This document shows positions 46,681 through 55,084 of a stretch of DNA of 63,083 bases, one piece after another; position 1 is the first letter of the stretch; every line of letters begins with the position of its first letter. The translations under genes and the position numbers were made by a program. This DNA comes from Planctomyces sp. SH-PL62 (lineage in GTDB: Bacteria; Planctomycetota; Planctomycetia; Planctomycetales; Planctomycetaceae), in assembly GCA_945893045.1 (NCBI GenBank), contig CAMDEA010000026.1, positions 1-63,083 of the forward strand. The letters are read 5' to 3'. The notes beneath the pieces are model-generated. The model was not told the origin of the DNA. It did not search any database and saw only the letters and a list, made by a program, of their open reading frames with translations.

Positions 46681-46863
46681 CTAAGGTGAGTGCCATTGGG
46701 CTGGCACCTTGCCGCTCACGTTTGGAATCGCAAATCCGCGCAGAAGTCTGGTTCGCGCGCATAAGACAAGGTGAACCCGATTCAGAGTTCACCCGCCGAC
46801 TGAGAACGTGGCCGCAAGCCCGCAAGTCGCCGGTCATTCACATTACGCACAAGGAGTTGAGCC

Positions 46864-49599
46864 ATGTTGAAGTTTCGTAATCTCTGGCGATTCGGACGAA
46901 AAACCCACCACAACCGTCGGGCGACAAAGACGACCAGTCAGAATGCGCCGATGGTCGCCATCGAAACGATGGAGCCTCGTGAATTGATGTCGGCCGCCAA
47001 CGTGGCGCAGGTCGGCGTCTTCCGTGAGGGCCACTATTTTTGGGATACCGGCGCACGCGGTTTCAACGGTGAAAGCTCGGCCGCGTTTGGTCGGGCTGGC
47101 GACATTCCCATCGCCGGAGATTGGGACGGAGACGGATTCGAGGAAGCGGGAGTCTTTCGTAACGGGCAGTTCTTGCTCGACACCGGCGCTCGCGGTTCTC
47201 AGGGCGAGCAACCGATCGCCTTCGGACTGCCGGGTGATCTGCCGATTGCCGGTGATTGGAATGGAGACGGCAGGGATGAAGTCGGTGTGTTCCGCAATGG
47301 CCAGTTCTATTTGGATCTCGGCGCTCCTGGTTATCAGAACGAACAACCGTTTGCGTTTGGGCTGGCGGGAGACAGACCGATTGCCGGGGACTGGGATGGA
47401 AATGGCACCGATGAAGTGGGCGTGTTCCGCAATGGCCAGTTCTTCTTGGATGTCGGGGCACCTGGTTATCAGAACGAACAACCGTTTGCGTTTGGACTGG
47501 CAGGAGACAGACCGATTGCCGGGGACTGGGATGGAAATGGCACCGATGAAGTGGGTGTGTTCCGCAACGGCCAGTTCGTCTTGGATGTCGGCGATCGCGG
47601 CTATCAGAACGAGCAGCCCTTCGCGTTTGGCTTGGCGGGTGATCAGCCCTTTGCTGGGAACTCGGGGCCAACCAGGGTCATCTCGCGTCCCAGTTACGAC
47701 TACGTCCCGACGGTGATGGTTGAGAACGGCACCTATCGGATGTGGTGGTGTGGCGGGGTGAACGGCGACTCGATTCTTTATAGCGAATCAACCAATCCCA
47801 ACGGCGGGTGGTCAGCTCCCCGAACTGTGTTTTCGCCGACCGGATCAGCCCGCGACTTTGATGGACAGCACGTCTGCGACCCATCGGTGATCAAAGTCGA
47901 TGGCGTCTATTACATGTACTACGGTGGCTTTCCCACGGAGGGCAGTCCTCTGGCTCACACAACCAATGTGGGGTTGGCGACCAGCTCGGATGGAATCCGC
48001 TGGACTCGTGCCAATAACGGCCAGCCAATCATCAGCCCTCGCAACTTCACGGCGAGCAGTCCGCATCAATACGGAGCGGGCCAGCCCAGCGCGACGGTCG
48101 TCGATGGGCAGGTCTATTTGACCTTCCACGATTCAACGGCACCGGCCGCGAATCCGGGCAACGGCGGAGGCGTCTATGTGATTCGTTCTGGCGATCCCAG
48201 ATTCGCCGGCGCAGTGGAAGAACTGACGGCCACAGGTTTCGTCCGGCGCGGCAGCACTCGCGAGCTGGAGTTGCGGTACAAGCTCTTCGATGCGGTCTCG
48301 GTGGACTGGCAATACTCGGATCGAGCCAACTCGTTCCTGATGTCAGTGCATGGGATCGCCGGAATCAGTTCGGTGCTCTCGTTCGATCGCAATTTCCAGC
48401 AGATTCGCCAGGTGAACTTGGAGAATGTTCGCTGGACTGAAGGCCCCGGAATCGCCCATCTCCCGAACGGGCACTCGCTGGATTCCAGCACCGATCAGCC
48501 GTTGTCCTGGCAGGTCTTCTACTCGACGGGGGCCGCGAATCCAGAAACCTGGGATCTCGCGTATTCTGAGTTCACCCTGCCGTTGAACCAGGTGTCGCAC
48601 GCGCCGCCGGTCAGGACCGATGTCACGCTCGATATGAACTCGCAGGTGGGCGGCAACAACGGTCGCACGGACACCATCGTCGCGCAGGTCAGCGGCTCGC
48701 AATTGCAGTTGTTGGTCAACGGCCAAATCGTGAGCAGTACCGATGTGGCGCGAGTGCAGTCGCTGACGATCATGGGATCGAACGACGCAGACGTGATCAC
48801 GGTCGCGGCTTCGGTGCCGTCAAGCATCGCGGTTCGCCTGAATGGCGGCGGCGGAAATGACACGCTCACGGGAGGGCTGGGAAACGATTCGCTCGATGGC
48901 GGAACCGGCAATGATGACCTGCGTGGCGGCAACGGCAACGACTTCTTAATCGGCATGGCCGGGAACGACAGTCTCTATGGCCAGGCCGGCGACGACCGCC
49001 TGGAGGGGACTGATGGAAACGATTTGCTCTGTGCGGGCATTGGGAACGATCTGCTCTTCGGCGGTCGTGGCAGGGACAACCTCGTCGGACAAGAAGGCAA
49101 TGACCAGCTCGACGGGGGCGAAGATGCCGACACCTTGTGCGGATGCGAGGGCAATGACCTCGTCCGCGGAGGCGACGGCAACGACATCCTCTATGGCGAA
49201 AGTGGAAATGACACGCTGCTGGGCGACGCTGGAAATGATCTGCTCGACGGCGGCACGGATCAGGACGTGGTATTCGGCGGAGAAGGCAACGACTCGCTGA
49301 TCGGCGGAGCCGGGAACGACGTCCTCGCTGGTGGCAACGGGAACGACACGCTGCGAGGTGGCATAGGCAACGACACCCTGCTCGGCGGTGATGGCAGCGA
49401 CCAACTCTATGGTGAGGCGGGCCGCGACGTCCTCTCGGGAGAAGCCGGCAACGATACGCTCGACGGCGGTGCGGATTTGGATTCGCTGTATGGCGGAGCC
49501 GGCACGGATCGTCTCGGAACCATCTCTCGAGGAGAGTTCTCCAGCACCGATGGCGTGTTCGCCTTCGACCTCAACGCGCTGCTTCGCAGTTTGCCATAA
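46864..49599 (+). CDS. LEPR-XLL protein with VCBS-like repeats, glycosidase-like propeller and RTX repeats
   Basis: A 911-residue mosaic exported protein. AAGGAG lies before the ATG. The N-terminus has IETMEPRELMSA (LEPR-XLL type). Residues about 50-260 are five 45-residue repeats (IAGDWDGNGTDEVGVFRNGQ). Residues about 270-570 resemble a GH43/GH32-type five-bladed propeller (YDYVPTVMVENGTYRMWW, HVCDPSVIKVDGVYYMYYGG, the DPS Asp being plausible catalytic). Residues about 650-890 are some 25 RTX nonapeptides. It could bind or cut glycans at the surface. Confidence 0.88.
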   Translation: MLKFRNLWRFGRKTHHNRRATKTTSQNAPMVAIETMEPRELMSAANVAQVGVFREGHYFWDTGARGFNGESSAAFGRAGDIPIAGDWDGDGFEEAGVFRNGQFLLDTGARGSQGEQPIAFGLPGDLPIAGDWNGDGRDEVGVFRNGQFYLDLGAPGYQNEQPFAFGLAGDRPIAGDWDGNGTDEVGVFRNGQFFLDVGAPGYQNEQPFAFGLAGDRPIAGDWDGNGTDEVGVFRNGQFVLDVGDRGYQNEQPFAFGLAGDQPFAGNSGPTRVISRPSYDYVPTVMVENGTYRMWWCGGVNGDSILYSESTNPNGGWSAPRTVFSPTGSARDFDGQHVCDPSVIKVDGVYYMYYGGFPTEGSPLAHTTNVGLATSSDGIRWTRANNGQPIISPRNFTASSPHQYGAGQPSATVVDGQVYLTFHDSTAPAANPGNGGGVYVIRSGDPRFAGAVEELTATGFVRRGSTRELELRYKLFDAVSVDWQYSDRANSFLMSVHGIAGISSVLSFDRNFQQIRQVNLENVRWTEGPGIAHLPNGHSLDSSTDQPLSWQVFYSTGAANPETWDLAYSEFTLPLNQVSHAPPVRTDVTLDMNSQVGGNNGRTDTIVAQVSGSQLQLLVNGQIVSSTDVARVQSLTIMGSNDADVITVAASVPSSIAVRLNGGGGNDTLTGGLGNDSLDGGTGNDDLRGGNGNDFLIGMAGNDSLYGQAGDDRLEGTDGNDLLCAGIGNDLLFGGRGRDNLVGQEGNDQLDGGEDADTLCGCEGNDLVRGGDGNDILYGESGNDTLLGDAGNDLLDGGTDQDVVFGGEGNDSLIGGAGNDVLAGGNGNDTLRGGIGNDTLLGGDGSDQLYGEAGRDVLSGEAGNDTLDGGADLDSLYGGAGTDRLGTISRGEFSSTDGVFAFDLNALLRSLP
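47090..47640 (+). repeat. In-gene tandem repeat, 135-bp unit
   Basis: Four to five copies of a 135-bp (45-residue) unit in the RTX mosaic gene. Copies beginning near 47326 and 47461 (CCTGGTTATCAGAACGAACA) are almost identical over the whole period; the outer copies have diverged. This suggests recent unequal recombination or gene conversion. Confidence 0.88.
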
Positions 49600-49641
49600 C
49601 AGATGGTCAGAGACGAATGCTTGGAGAGAGGATGACACATT

Positions 49642-49678
49642 GCAGAAGCCCGGCTTTTCAGAAAAGCCGGGCTTCTGC
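49642..49678 (+). terminator. Rho-independent-type terminator of the RTX gene
   Basis: A perfect 17-bp stem (GCAGAAGCCCGGCTTTT and its complement) with a 3-bp loop, 43 bp after the RTX stop, followed by CGTTTTATGC. The stem runs into a short T run. This is the clearest terminator-like structure in the window. Confidence 0.75.
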
Positions 49679-49787
49679 CGTTTTATGCTGGCATCGCGGA
49701 TCATCGAGGCTCGAATTCTCGGACAGCAGATGATTCAATCAGCGGGCGTTTCGGAGTTCCGCTTGTTTTCCCGCTGCCGGACGAGCG

Positions 49788-50354
49788 ATGGCTGTCAGTT
49801 CAACGTCAATCTCTCTGTTGCAGAGGCTCCGATCCGGAAAGGATCAGGCGGCGTGGCGTCAATTCACCGACCTTTACACGCCATTGCTGTTTTATTGGCT
49901 GAAGAAGCGCGGGTTGGCGGAAGCGGACGCCGCCGATGTGATTCAAGAGGTCTTCCTGCTGCTGACGAAGAAGCTGCCTCAATTGGAGTACGACCGAGGC
50001 AAAACGTTTCGCGGTTGGTTGCGGACGGTGACGCTCAACAAGCTCAATGAACTGCGCCGACGCAAGCAGTTGCCGATCAACGCCGAGCTGTCGGATGTGG
50101 ATTGTGTCGCGGCCCCGGAGGACAACGAGTTCTGGGAGGTTGAATACAAACGCCAGTTGCTCGAACAAGCCGAGAACTCCATTCAAGCGGAATTCAGCCA
50201 GCAGAGTTGGGACATTTATCGCGAGTATGTGAAACGCGACCGACCGCCCAAGGAGGTCGCTCAGCAGTTCGGCGTCAAAGAGTACGAGGTCTATCGCGCG
50301 AAATCCCAAATCCTGCAACGCCTGCGAATCTTTCTGGAGGGGATGTTGGAATGA
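49788..50354 (+). CDS. ECF-type RNA polymerase sigma factor
   Basis: A 188-residue sigma-70 family protein of the planctomycete ECF class. Region 2 runs from DLYTPLLFYWLKKRGLAEAD through VIQEVFLLLTKKL to GKTFRGWLRTVTLNKLNELR (core binding and -10 recognition). Region 4 lies near residues 140-182 (RPPKEVAQQFGVKEYEVYRA, a helix-turn-helix). The downstream gene is a giant Ser/Thr kinase with an N-terminal Cys/His zinc motif. This ECF-plus-kinase pair is typical of Planctomycetota, where phosphorylation is thought to control sigma activity. A long inverted repeat separates the two genes. Confidence 0.94.
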   Translation: MAVSSTSISLLQRLRSGKDQAAWRQFTDLYTPLLFYWLKKRGLAEADAADVIQEVFLLLTKKLPQLEYDRGKTFRGWLRTVTLNKLNELRRRKQLPINAELSDVDCVAAPEDNEFWEVEYKRQLLEQAENSIQAEFSQQSWDIYREYVKRDRPPKEVAQQFGVKEYEVYRAKSQILQRLRIFLEGMLE

Positions 50355-50362
50355 AAACTTGT

Positions 50363-50650
50363 CGTTGATTGGGCCACAGATTGATCATTGCGCATTAGGC
50401 CCGAAGGGACGTGACTCGAAAGCCCAGGGCAAGCGACCATCGGGAGCGCCGCCCTGGGAGGGATGGTTTCCGCAGTTGAGAGCCCTGAAAGGGCGAAACG
50501 AATTCTGTGACGCCCCTTCAGGGCTTTCCGTTGCTGGCACCGTGAACCCAGGGCGGCGCGGACCGGCGGCAGCCGATCCACTCTGCCCTGGGCTTTCGAG
50601 TTCTGGCCTTTCAGACCAAAGCGCAATCATCAATCTGTGCCCCAATCAAC
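50363..50650. repeat. Nested inverted repeat, outer arms about 70 bp
   Basis: Outer arms 50363-50432 and 50581-50650 pair with mismatches (GTTGATTGGG...CCCAGGGC and complement). Inside, CGCCGCCCTGGG (50447-50458) pairs with CCCAGGGCGGCG (50547-50558), and AGCCCTGAAAGGGCG pairs with CGCCCCTTCAGGGCT. This fills most of the 379-bp gap 50355-50733 between sigma and kinase genes. Confidence 0.88.
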
Positions 50651-50733
50651 GATTCGCTAGCCTGCATGGTCTCGCTCTCACCAGTTTCACGACTACATCA
50701 CGAAAACTGTTCACAGCTCTCAGGTCACTGCCA

Positions 50734-53700
50734 ATGCCCTCCAAGTCCTGTCCACCCCGCAGCGTTCTCGCCGACTTCGCGATAGGGCGATTGGACATGG
50801 CGGGCATCGACGACGTCTCACGTCACTTGGAAACCTGTTCGGAGTGCTCCGACAAACTCGGCACGTTGCAGGTCCGCGATTCTTTGCTCGATGCCATTCG
50901 GACGCCGGCCGGTGGGGAGAGTCCTTCCGATCCCGCGTTGAGCGAACTCATCAGTCGCTTGCAGTCGTATGCTCAGACCGTCAATTCGGAAGCGGAGAAC
51001 ATTCCGCTGAGCGACCGTTTGGCCTGTCTGCGTCCCGCCCAATCACCAGACGAGATTGGTCGCTTGGGTCGTTATCGAGTGTTGCAAGTGGTGGGCGTCG
51101 GCGGCATGGGCACGGTCTTCTTGGCCGAGGACACTCAAGTCGAAGGTTCATCCCGGCCGCGCACGGTCGCTTTGAAAGTGATGCGGCCCGGCATGTCCGA
51201 AGGGAGCAAAGGGCGCAAGCGATTCTTGCGCGAAGTCCAAACGCTGGTCGCTCAAGATCATCCCGCCATCGTCCCCGTCTTGGATGTGGGCGAGGACAAC
51301 GGCGTGCCGTATTTCGCGATGCCGTTACTGCGCGGCGAATCGTTAGACGCACGACTCCGCCGCGAGGGAATCCTGCCGATCGCGGAAACGATCGCCATCG
51401 CCCACGAAATCGCCAGCGGCTTAGCGGCGGCTCACGAGCGAGGCGTCATCCATCGCGACGTGAAACCCGCCAACGTCTTTTTGTGTCGAAGTGACGACCA
51501 AAGTAGACCGGTCGCTCCGCGACCGGAAAACCCAGAGTCATCGAACCCATCACAAGAGGACGCACCCTCCGACATCTCCGAGACAACCGCTTTCCGGTCA
51601 CGGAGTGACCGGTCTACGTCTGGCTCCGTCAAGCTCATGGATTTCGGCTTGGCTCGCACCGTCGAGCAAACGTCATGGCAGACGCAGGCGGGGACGGTGC
51701 TGGGGACTCCGCACTACATGGCTCCCGAGCAAATCGAAGGACGTGACCTCGATCCCCGCGCCGACTTATTCAGCCTGGGCTGCGTCCTGTTCCGCATGAC
51801 GACCGGCACGCTGCCGTTCACCGGGCCGAGCCACATGTCGGTCTTCGTCTCCGTGACCCGCGACACGCCGCCGAACGTCCGCCACTTGAACCCCGCCGTC
51901 CCGCCCGCTCTGGCGGAACTCATCGAGCAGTTGCTGGAAAAGCAACCCGACCGCCGCCCACGCTCGGCCGCCGAAGTCGCCGAACGATTGACCGCGATCG
52001 GCAACGGCGACAACGACGTCTCCGATCCCGCCACGCCACTCTCGTCTCAAGAGTTTGTCACTGACGTTCCCTCGGGCACGACGGTCATGATCCGTCCCGC
52101 TCGAATCAGGAAGACGGTCCTGGGAATTGTCACCGTGCTGGCGTTGGTCACTGCCCTAGTCGCCTGGAAGTCACGACCGCAAATCGCCGGACAGAACAAC
52201 AATCCCGCTCTTGTGAGCAAGTCAGTTGCCGCGAACCCACCGGCTGTGGCCGAACCAGCAGTCCGTCCAGCCGTCTGGGAGATCGGCCCGAACGACAACC
52301 CGCTGCACGGCCTCGTCGCTCGCCCCGTGGCGATGCGGGGAGTCAAACACTGGCAACTCGAAACATTGCAGCCGCGCGGAGAACTGCGCGAGTTTCAATG
52401 GAGTCCCGACGGAAAGTGGTTGGCTGTCGCGAACGCCCGGCAATTGCGTGTTTACGAATTCGCCGAGGGCGAACTGCAACTCAAACGCATCCTGTCGGAT
52501 GGCTCTGAGATTTTCTCGATGTCCTGGAGTCCGGATTCAGAACGAGTTGTCGTGAGCTACCGCCAAGATGATTTTCCAACCATTGGCCTGCGAGTTTGGA
52601 ACGTCCGAACGGGAACGGCGGAGCAATCGGCCCCGCTCCCCGAGTATTGGAACGCCAAACTTGCCTGGAGTCCCGACGGCAAATGGCTGCTAAGCGTTGG
52701 TCCGATTGCAGGCGGTCCCGGCAAAGTCAGCCTCTACCGAATGCCGGAACTGGTGTTCGATCGAGAGCTGGCGAACATCGACAAGGTGCTGAATTGCGCC
52801 TGTTGGAGTCCCGACAGTTTGACCGTCGTCGCAGGTGGAGCGCAGGATCCCATCGTCCGTCTCTGGAAGCTCGATGGAACGATGACGTCTCATAATGTCG
52901 CTTCCGAGAATTTCGTTTCCGCAGTCAGTTGGAGTCCCGATGGAAAATGGCTCGCCGCCGGGATTGTTGTGTCAGGCAATCTTTCCACCGTCCAACTCTT
53001 ATCACCCAATGGTGAACGCGGGCCGACTTTAGAGGGACCACATAGTCAACTGTTTTCTCTCGCGTGGTCGCCGGACAGTCAAAGGCTGATGGCTGCATCG
53101 TACAACGTGGTGCTTTGGGACAATCTCTATGAACCCCGTCCGCGCCGGCTGACACCCACGGATGGTGTGCGGGGCGAATTTGTGGGATCGTGGCATCCGC
53201 AAGGCCGATTCATCGTTTTCGGTCAACAATCTATTTGTCGGATGTGGTTGCACGATGACTCCGAGAAAACAATTCGGGTGGTTACCGAACCGCAGCCTCT
53301 CGCGTGTTTTCCAAGTGTGTCACAAAACAATCATCGTCTGGCGTTCGGAGCCAGCGACGGAAGCGTACGGGCACGCCAAGACGATGGCTCACTCCGAGTT
53401 GTCATCCAGCATCGCCTCCTCGCGGCCAGTGAACCCTCGGCGCCGTTTGAAAAGTGGCATTGGGGGGCCGGTGGATCGGCCGGCCCATCCCTCGCTTGGA
53501 CGAAGTCTGGACGAGAATTGGCATCTCAACACCGCTGGCATGATGCGTACTTGCGGGTCTGGAGTGCCGCTCAGCCCACTGCGCCGACACGCAGCATTCC
53601 GGTTGGTGCGTCGCCGTACAATCGCCTTCAAGCACGAGGTGAGCAAATGGTGCGCTTTGATGGCGGACTTCACGAGCTTGATCTGCTAACCGGTGAAGTC

Positions 53701-54408
53701 ACACAAAAATGGACTCCCCAAACTCCCGAAGCCTTCACTGTGTCATTCGACGGTGAACTCGCTGTGATCGTCGATGCCGGCTGGTGCAAGGTTCTCCGCC
53801 TGTCCGATGGTTCGACCGTGAGCGAATTCAAATCCGGCGTGGCAATTGATTCTCATGCGTTGATGTCTTGGACACAGGACTCTCGGTTTCTCGTGATCAA
53901 TGGGCAAGCCAACTACGAACTTTGGAACGCGCGCACTTGGCAACGAGTTTGGACCGCCCCTATTGCGAACTATTCGCTGGCGTCCTCGGCTCCCGACGGC
54001 CACGCGATTGCGACCGCTTACGGGATCGCGGATTTCGAGACCGGCAAGTTGCGGCATCGCTTCCAGCATCCGGGGAACGGCTTCGCCTGGTATCCCGACA
54101 GCCAACGCTTCGCGAGCGTGACCGATTACCTGACCGCGATTCACTCCGCCAAGGACGGGAGCATCCAGCAAACCATCGTCCCCATCGCCCCGGACCACAC
54201 CTTCGCCTTCGACCCCGCCGGCAACCTGCGGCAAGGCGATGCCTATGTCTTCGAGAAAGAATTCGTGTGCCTCGTCGAGCACGACGACGGCACACGCGAC
54301 GTCATGCGGCCCTCCGAGTTGCTGAAACTCGCGGGCTTGTCCGCCTGGCCGACCGCTGAGTCATTGACCATACGCCTCTTCGATTCCCAGTCGCCGAGCA
54401 AACCGTGA
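50734..54408 (+). CDS. Giant Ser/Thr protein kinase with zinc-finger-like N-terminus and WD40-like repeats
   Basis: A 1224-residue membrane kinase. The start at 50734 (MPSKSCPPRSVLADFAIGRL) was chosen because the reading from 50359 runs through a nested inverted repeat. Residues about 25-50 carry HLETCSECSDKL, like the zinc motif of anti-sigma factors. The kinase domain has GVGGMGTVF, ALKVM, HRDVKPAN and DFGLA. Residues about 257-295 are an inserted inverted repeat between HRD and DFG. A membrane segment (TVLGIVTVLALVTALVAW) near 470 precedes about ten WD40-like blades (WSPDGKWLAVA, WSPDSQRLMAAS). It probably acts on the ECF sigma factor upstream. Confidence 0.9.
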   Translation: MPSKSCPPRSVLADFAIGRLDMAGIDDVSRHLETCSECSDKLGTLQVRDSLLDAIRTPAGGESPSDPALSELISRLQSYAQTVNSEAENIPLSDRLACLRPAQSPDEIGRLGRYRVLQVVGVGGMGTVFLAEDTQVEGSSRPRTVALKVMRPGMSEGSKGRKRFLREVQTLVAQDHPAIVPVLDVGEDNGVPYFAMPLLRGESLDARLRREGILPIAETIAIAHEIASGLAAAHERGVIHRDVKPANVFLCRSDDQSRPVAPRPENPESSNPSQEDAPSDISETTAFRSRSDRSTSGSVKLMDFGLARTVEQTSWQTQAGTVLGTPHYMAPEQIEGRDLDPRADLFSLGCVLFRMTTGTLPFTGPSHMSVFVSVTRDTPPNVRHLNPAVPPALAELIEQLLEKQPDRRPRSAAEVAERLTAIGNGDNDVSDPATPLSSQEFVTDVPSGTTVMIRPARIRKTVLGIVTVLALVTALVAWKSRPQIAGQNNNPALVSKSVAANPPAVAEPAVRPAVWEIGPNDNPLHGLVARPVAMRGVKHWQLETLQPRGELREFQWSPDGKWLAVANARQLRVYEFAEGELQLKRILSDGSEIFSMSWSPDSERVVVSYRQDDFPTIGLRVWNVRTGTAEQSAPLPEYWNAKLAWSPDGKWLLSVGPIAGGPGKVSLYRMPELVFDRELANIDKVLNCACWSPDSLTVVAGGAQDPIVRLWKLDGTMTSHNVASENFVSAVSWSPDGKWLAAGIVVSGNLSTVQLLSPNGERGPTLEGPHSQLFSLAWSPDSQRLMAASYNVVLWDNLYEPRPRRLTPTDGVRGEFVGSWHPQGRFIVFGQQSICRMWLHDDSEKTIRVVTEPQPLACFPSVSQNNHRLAFGASDGSVRARQDDGSLRVVIQHRLLAASEPSAPFEKWHWGAGGSAGPSLAWTKSGRELASQHRWHDAYLRVWSAAQPTAPTRSIPVGASPYNRLQARGEQMVRFDGGLHELDLLTGEVTQKWTPQTPEAFTVSFDGELAVIVDAGWCKVLRLSDGSTVSEFKSGVAIDSHALMSWTQDSRFLVINGQANYELWNARTWQRVWTAPIANYSLASSAPDGHAIATAYGIADFETGKLRHRFQHPGNGFAWYPDSQRFASVTDYLTAIHSAKDGSIQQTIVPIAPDHTFAFDPAGNLRQGDAYVFEKEFVCLVEHDDGTRDVMRPSELLKLAGLSAWPTAESLTIRLFDSQSPSKP
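51503..51617. repeat. Inverted repeat inserted in frame in the kinase gene
   Basis: Arms 51503-51529 and 51591-51617 (27 bp) differ at two positions. Each arm is a hairpin: GGTCG-CTCCG-CGACC on the left, GGTCA-CGGAG-TGACC on the right, so the two differences form one compensated pair. It keeps the reading frame between the catalytic loop and DFG. Nearly the same arm occurs at 39132-39153. Confidence 0.9.
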
Positions 54409-54448
54409 CTGGAAATCCGGGCGCACGACGCGGTTTGCGAATTGTCCC

Positions 54449-54686
54449 GCCCCCATCCAGCTTGCCTGGATGGAGCGACTGATGGCGTGCTAGCAACGTG
54501 GTCGCTCAAGCCATTTTGTCAGACCCCATCCGCCTTGTGCGGATGGTGAAGAAGATCGTTGGCTGCTGAGCGTGGAAGAATCTGATTTCACCATCCGCAC
54601 GAGGCGGATGGGGTCTGACAGCGGCTCGCGCTGCGGCCGACTTAGCCCGCCCTCTTTCGCTCCATCGACGCGAGGTCGATGGGGGC
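54449..54686. repeat. Nested inverted repeat with covarying pentaloop hairpins
   Basis: Outer hairpins: 54449-54478, stem CCATCCAG/CTGGATGG with loop CTTGC; and 54657-54686, stem CCATCGAC/GTCGATGG with loop GCGAG. Three consecutive stem pairs change together. Inner arms 54517-54550 and 54587-54620 match at 33 of 34 bp, each with stem CCATCCGC/GCGGATGG and loops CTTGT and ACGAG. It lies in the 373-bp gap 54409-54781. Confidence 0.9.
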
Positions 54687-54781
54687 GTGGCTCGAGATTG
54701 GCGCAGAAGCGTCCGACCGAGCGCATAAATCTTGATAGCTACGCAACCTCACACAGACTCGCTGATTGCGAGGAGGCCATC

Positions 54782-54970
54782 ATGAACCTGCTCAAGAACA
54801 CGCTGATGTGCGCCGCACTCATCCCGCTCCTGCCCGCGATTGCGTTGGCTTGGATTTGCAGGTGGGCGACTCCGGAATCGGCCGAGTCGGCAAGGCCAAT
54901 CCGGACCACTGCGAAGGTCACGCATCTTCGGCAACGCGCCCGTCAGGTGTCGTCGGCTCTGGTTCCCTAG
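54782..54970 (+). CDS. Small secreted or membrane peptide
   Basis: A 62-residue ORF, MNLLKNTLMCAALIPLLPAI..., with a full AGGAGG Shine-Dalgarno sequence 6 nt before the ATG (about 54770-54775). A hydrophobic leader (residues 7-26) is followed by a polar tail (PESAESARPIRTTAKVTHLR). The long reading from 54572 would cross an inverted repeat. There is no family match. Its position, a strong ribosome site and a leader directly upstream of the LRR-like gene argue that it is real. It may also be the remnant of a longer gene. Confidence 0.5.
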   Translation: MNLLKNTLMCAALIPLLPAIALAWICRWATPESAESARPIRTTAKVTHLRQRARQVSSALVP

Positions 54971-55084
54971 AGGCACTTTCCACACCGACGTCTTCTGAGA
55001 AGCGCCGGCATCGGCAACTGCCCGACGTGCCACGGTTTCATCATTCGCTCCGATTTGGACAAGAACGAAAGGAAAGATGCCATC

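Noticed and set aside
50359..50733. Longer N-terminus of the giant kinase
   Set aside because: It runs through the nested palindrome at 50363-50650; the text is not conserved-looking and the zinc motif begins after 50734.
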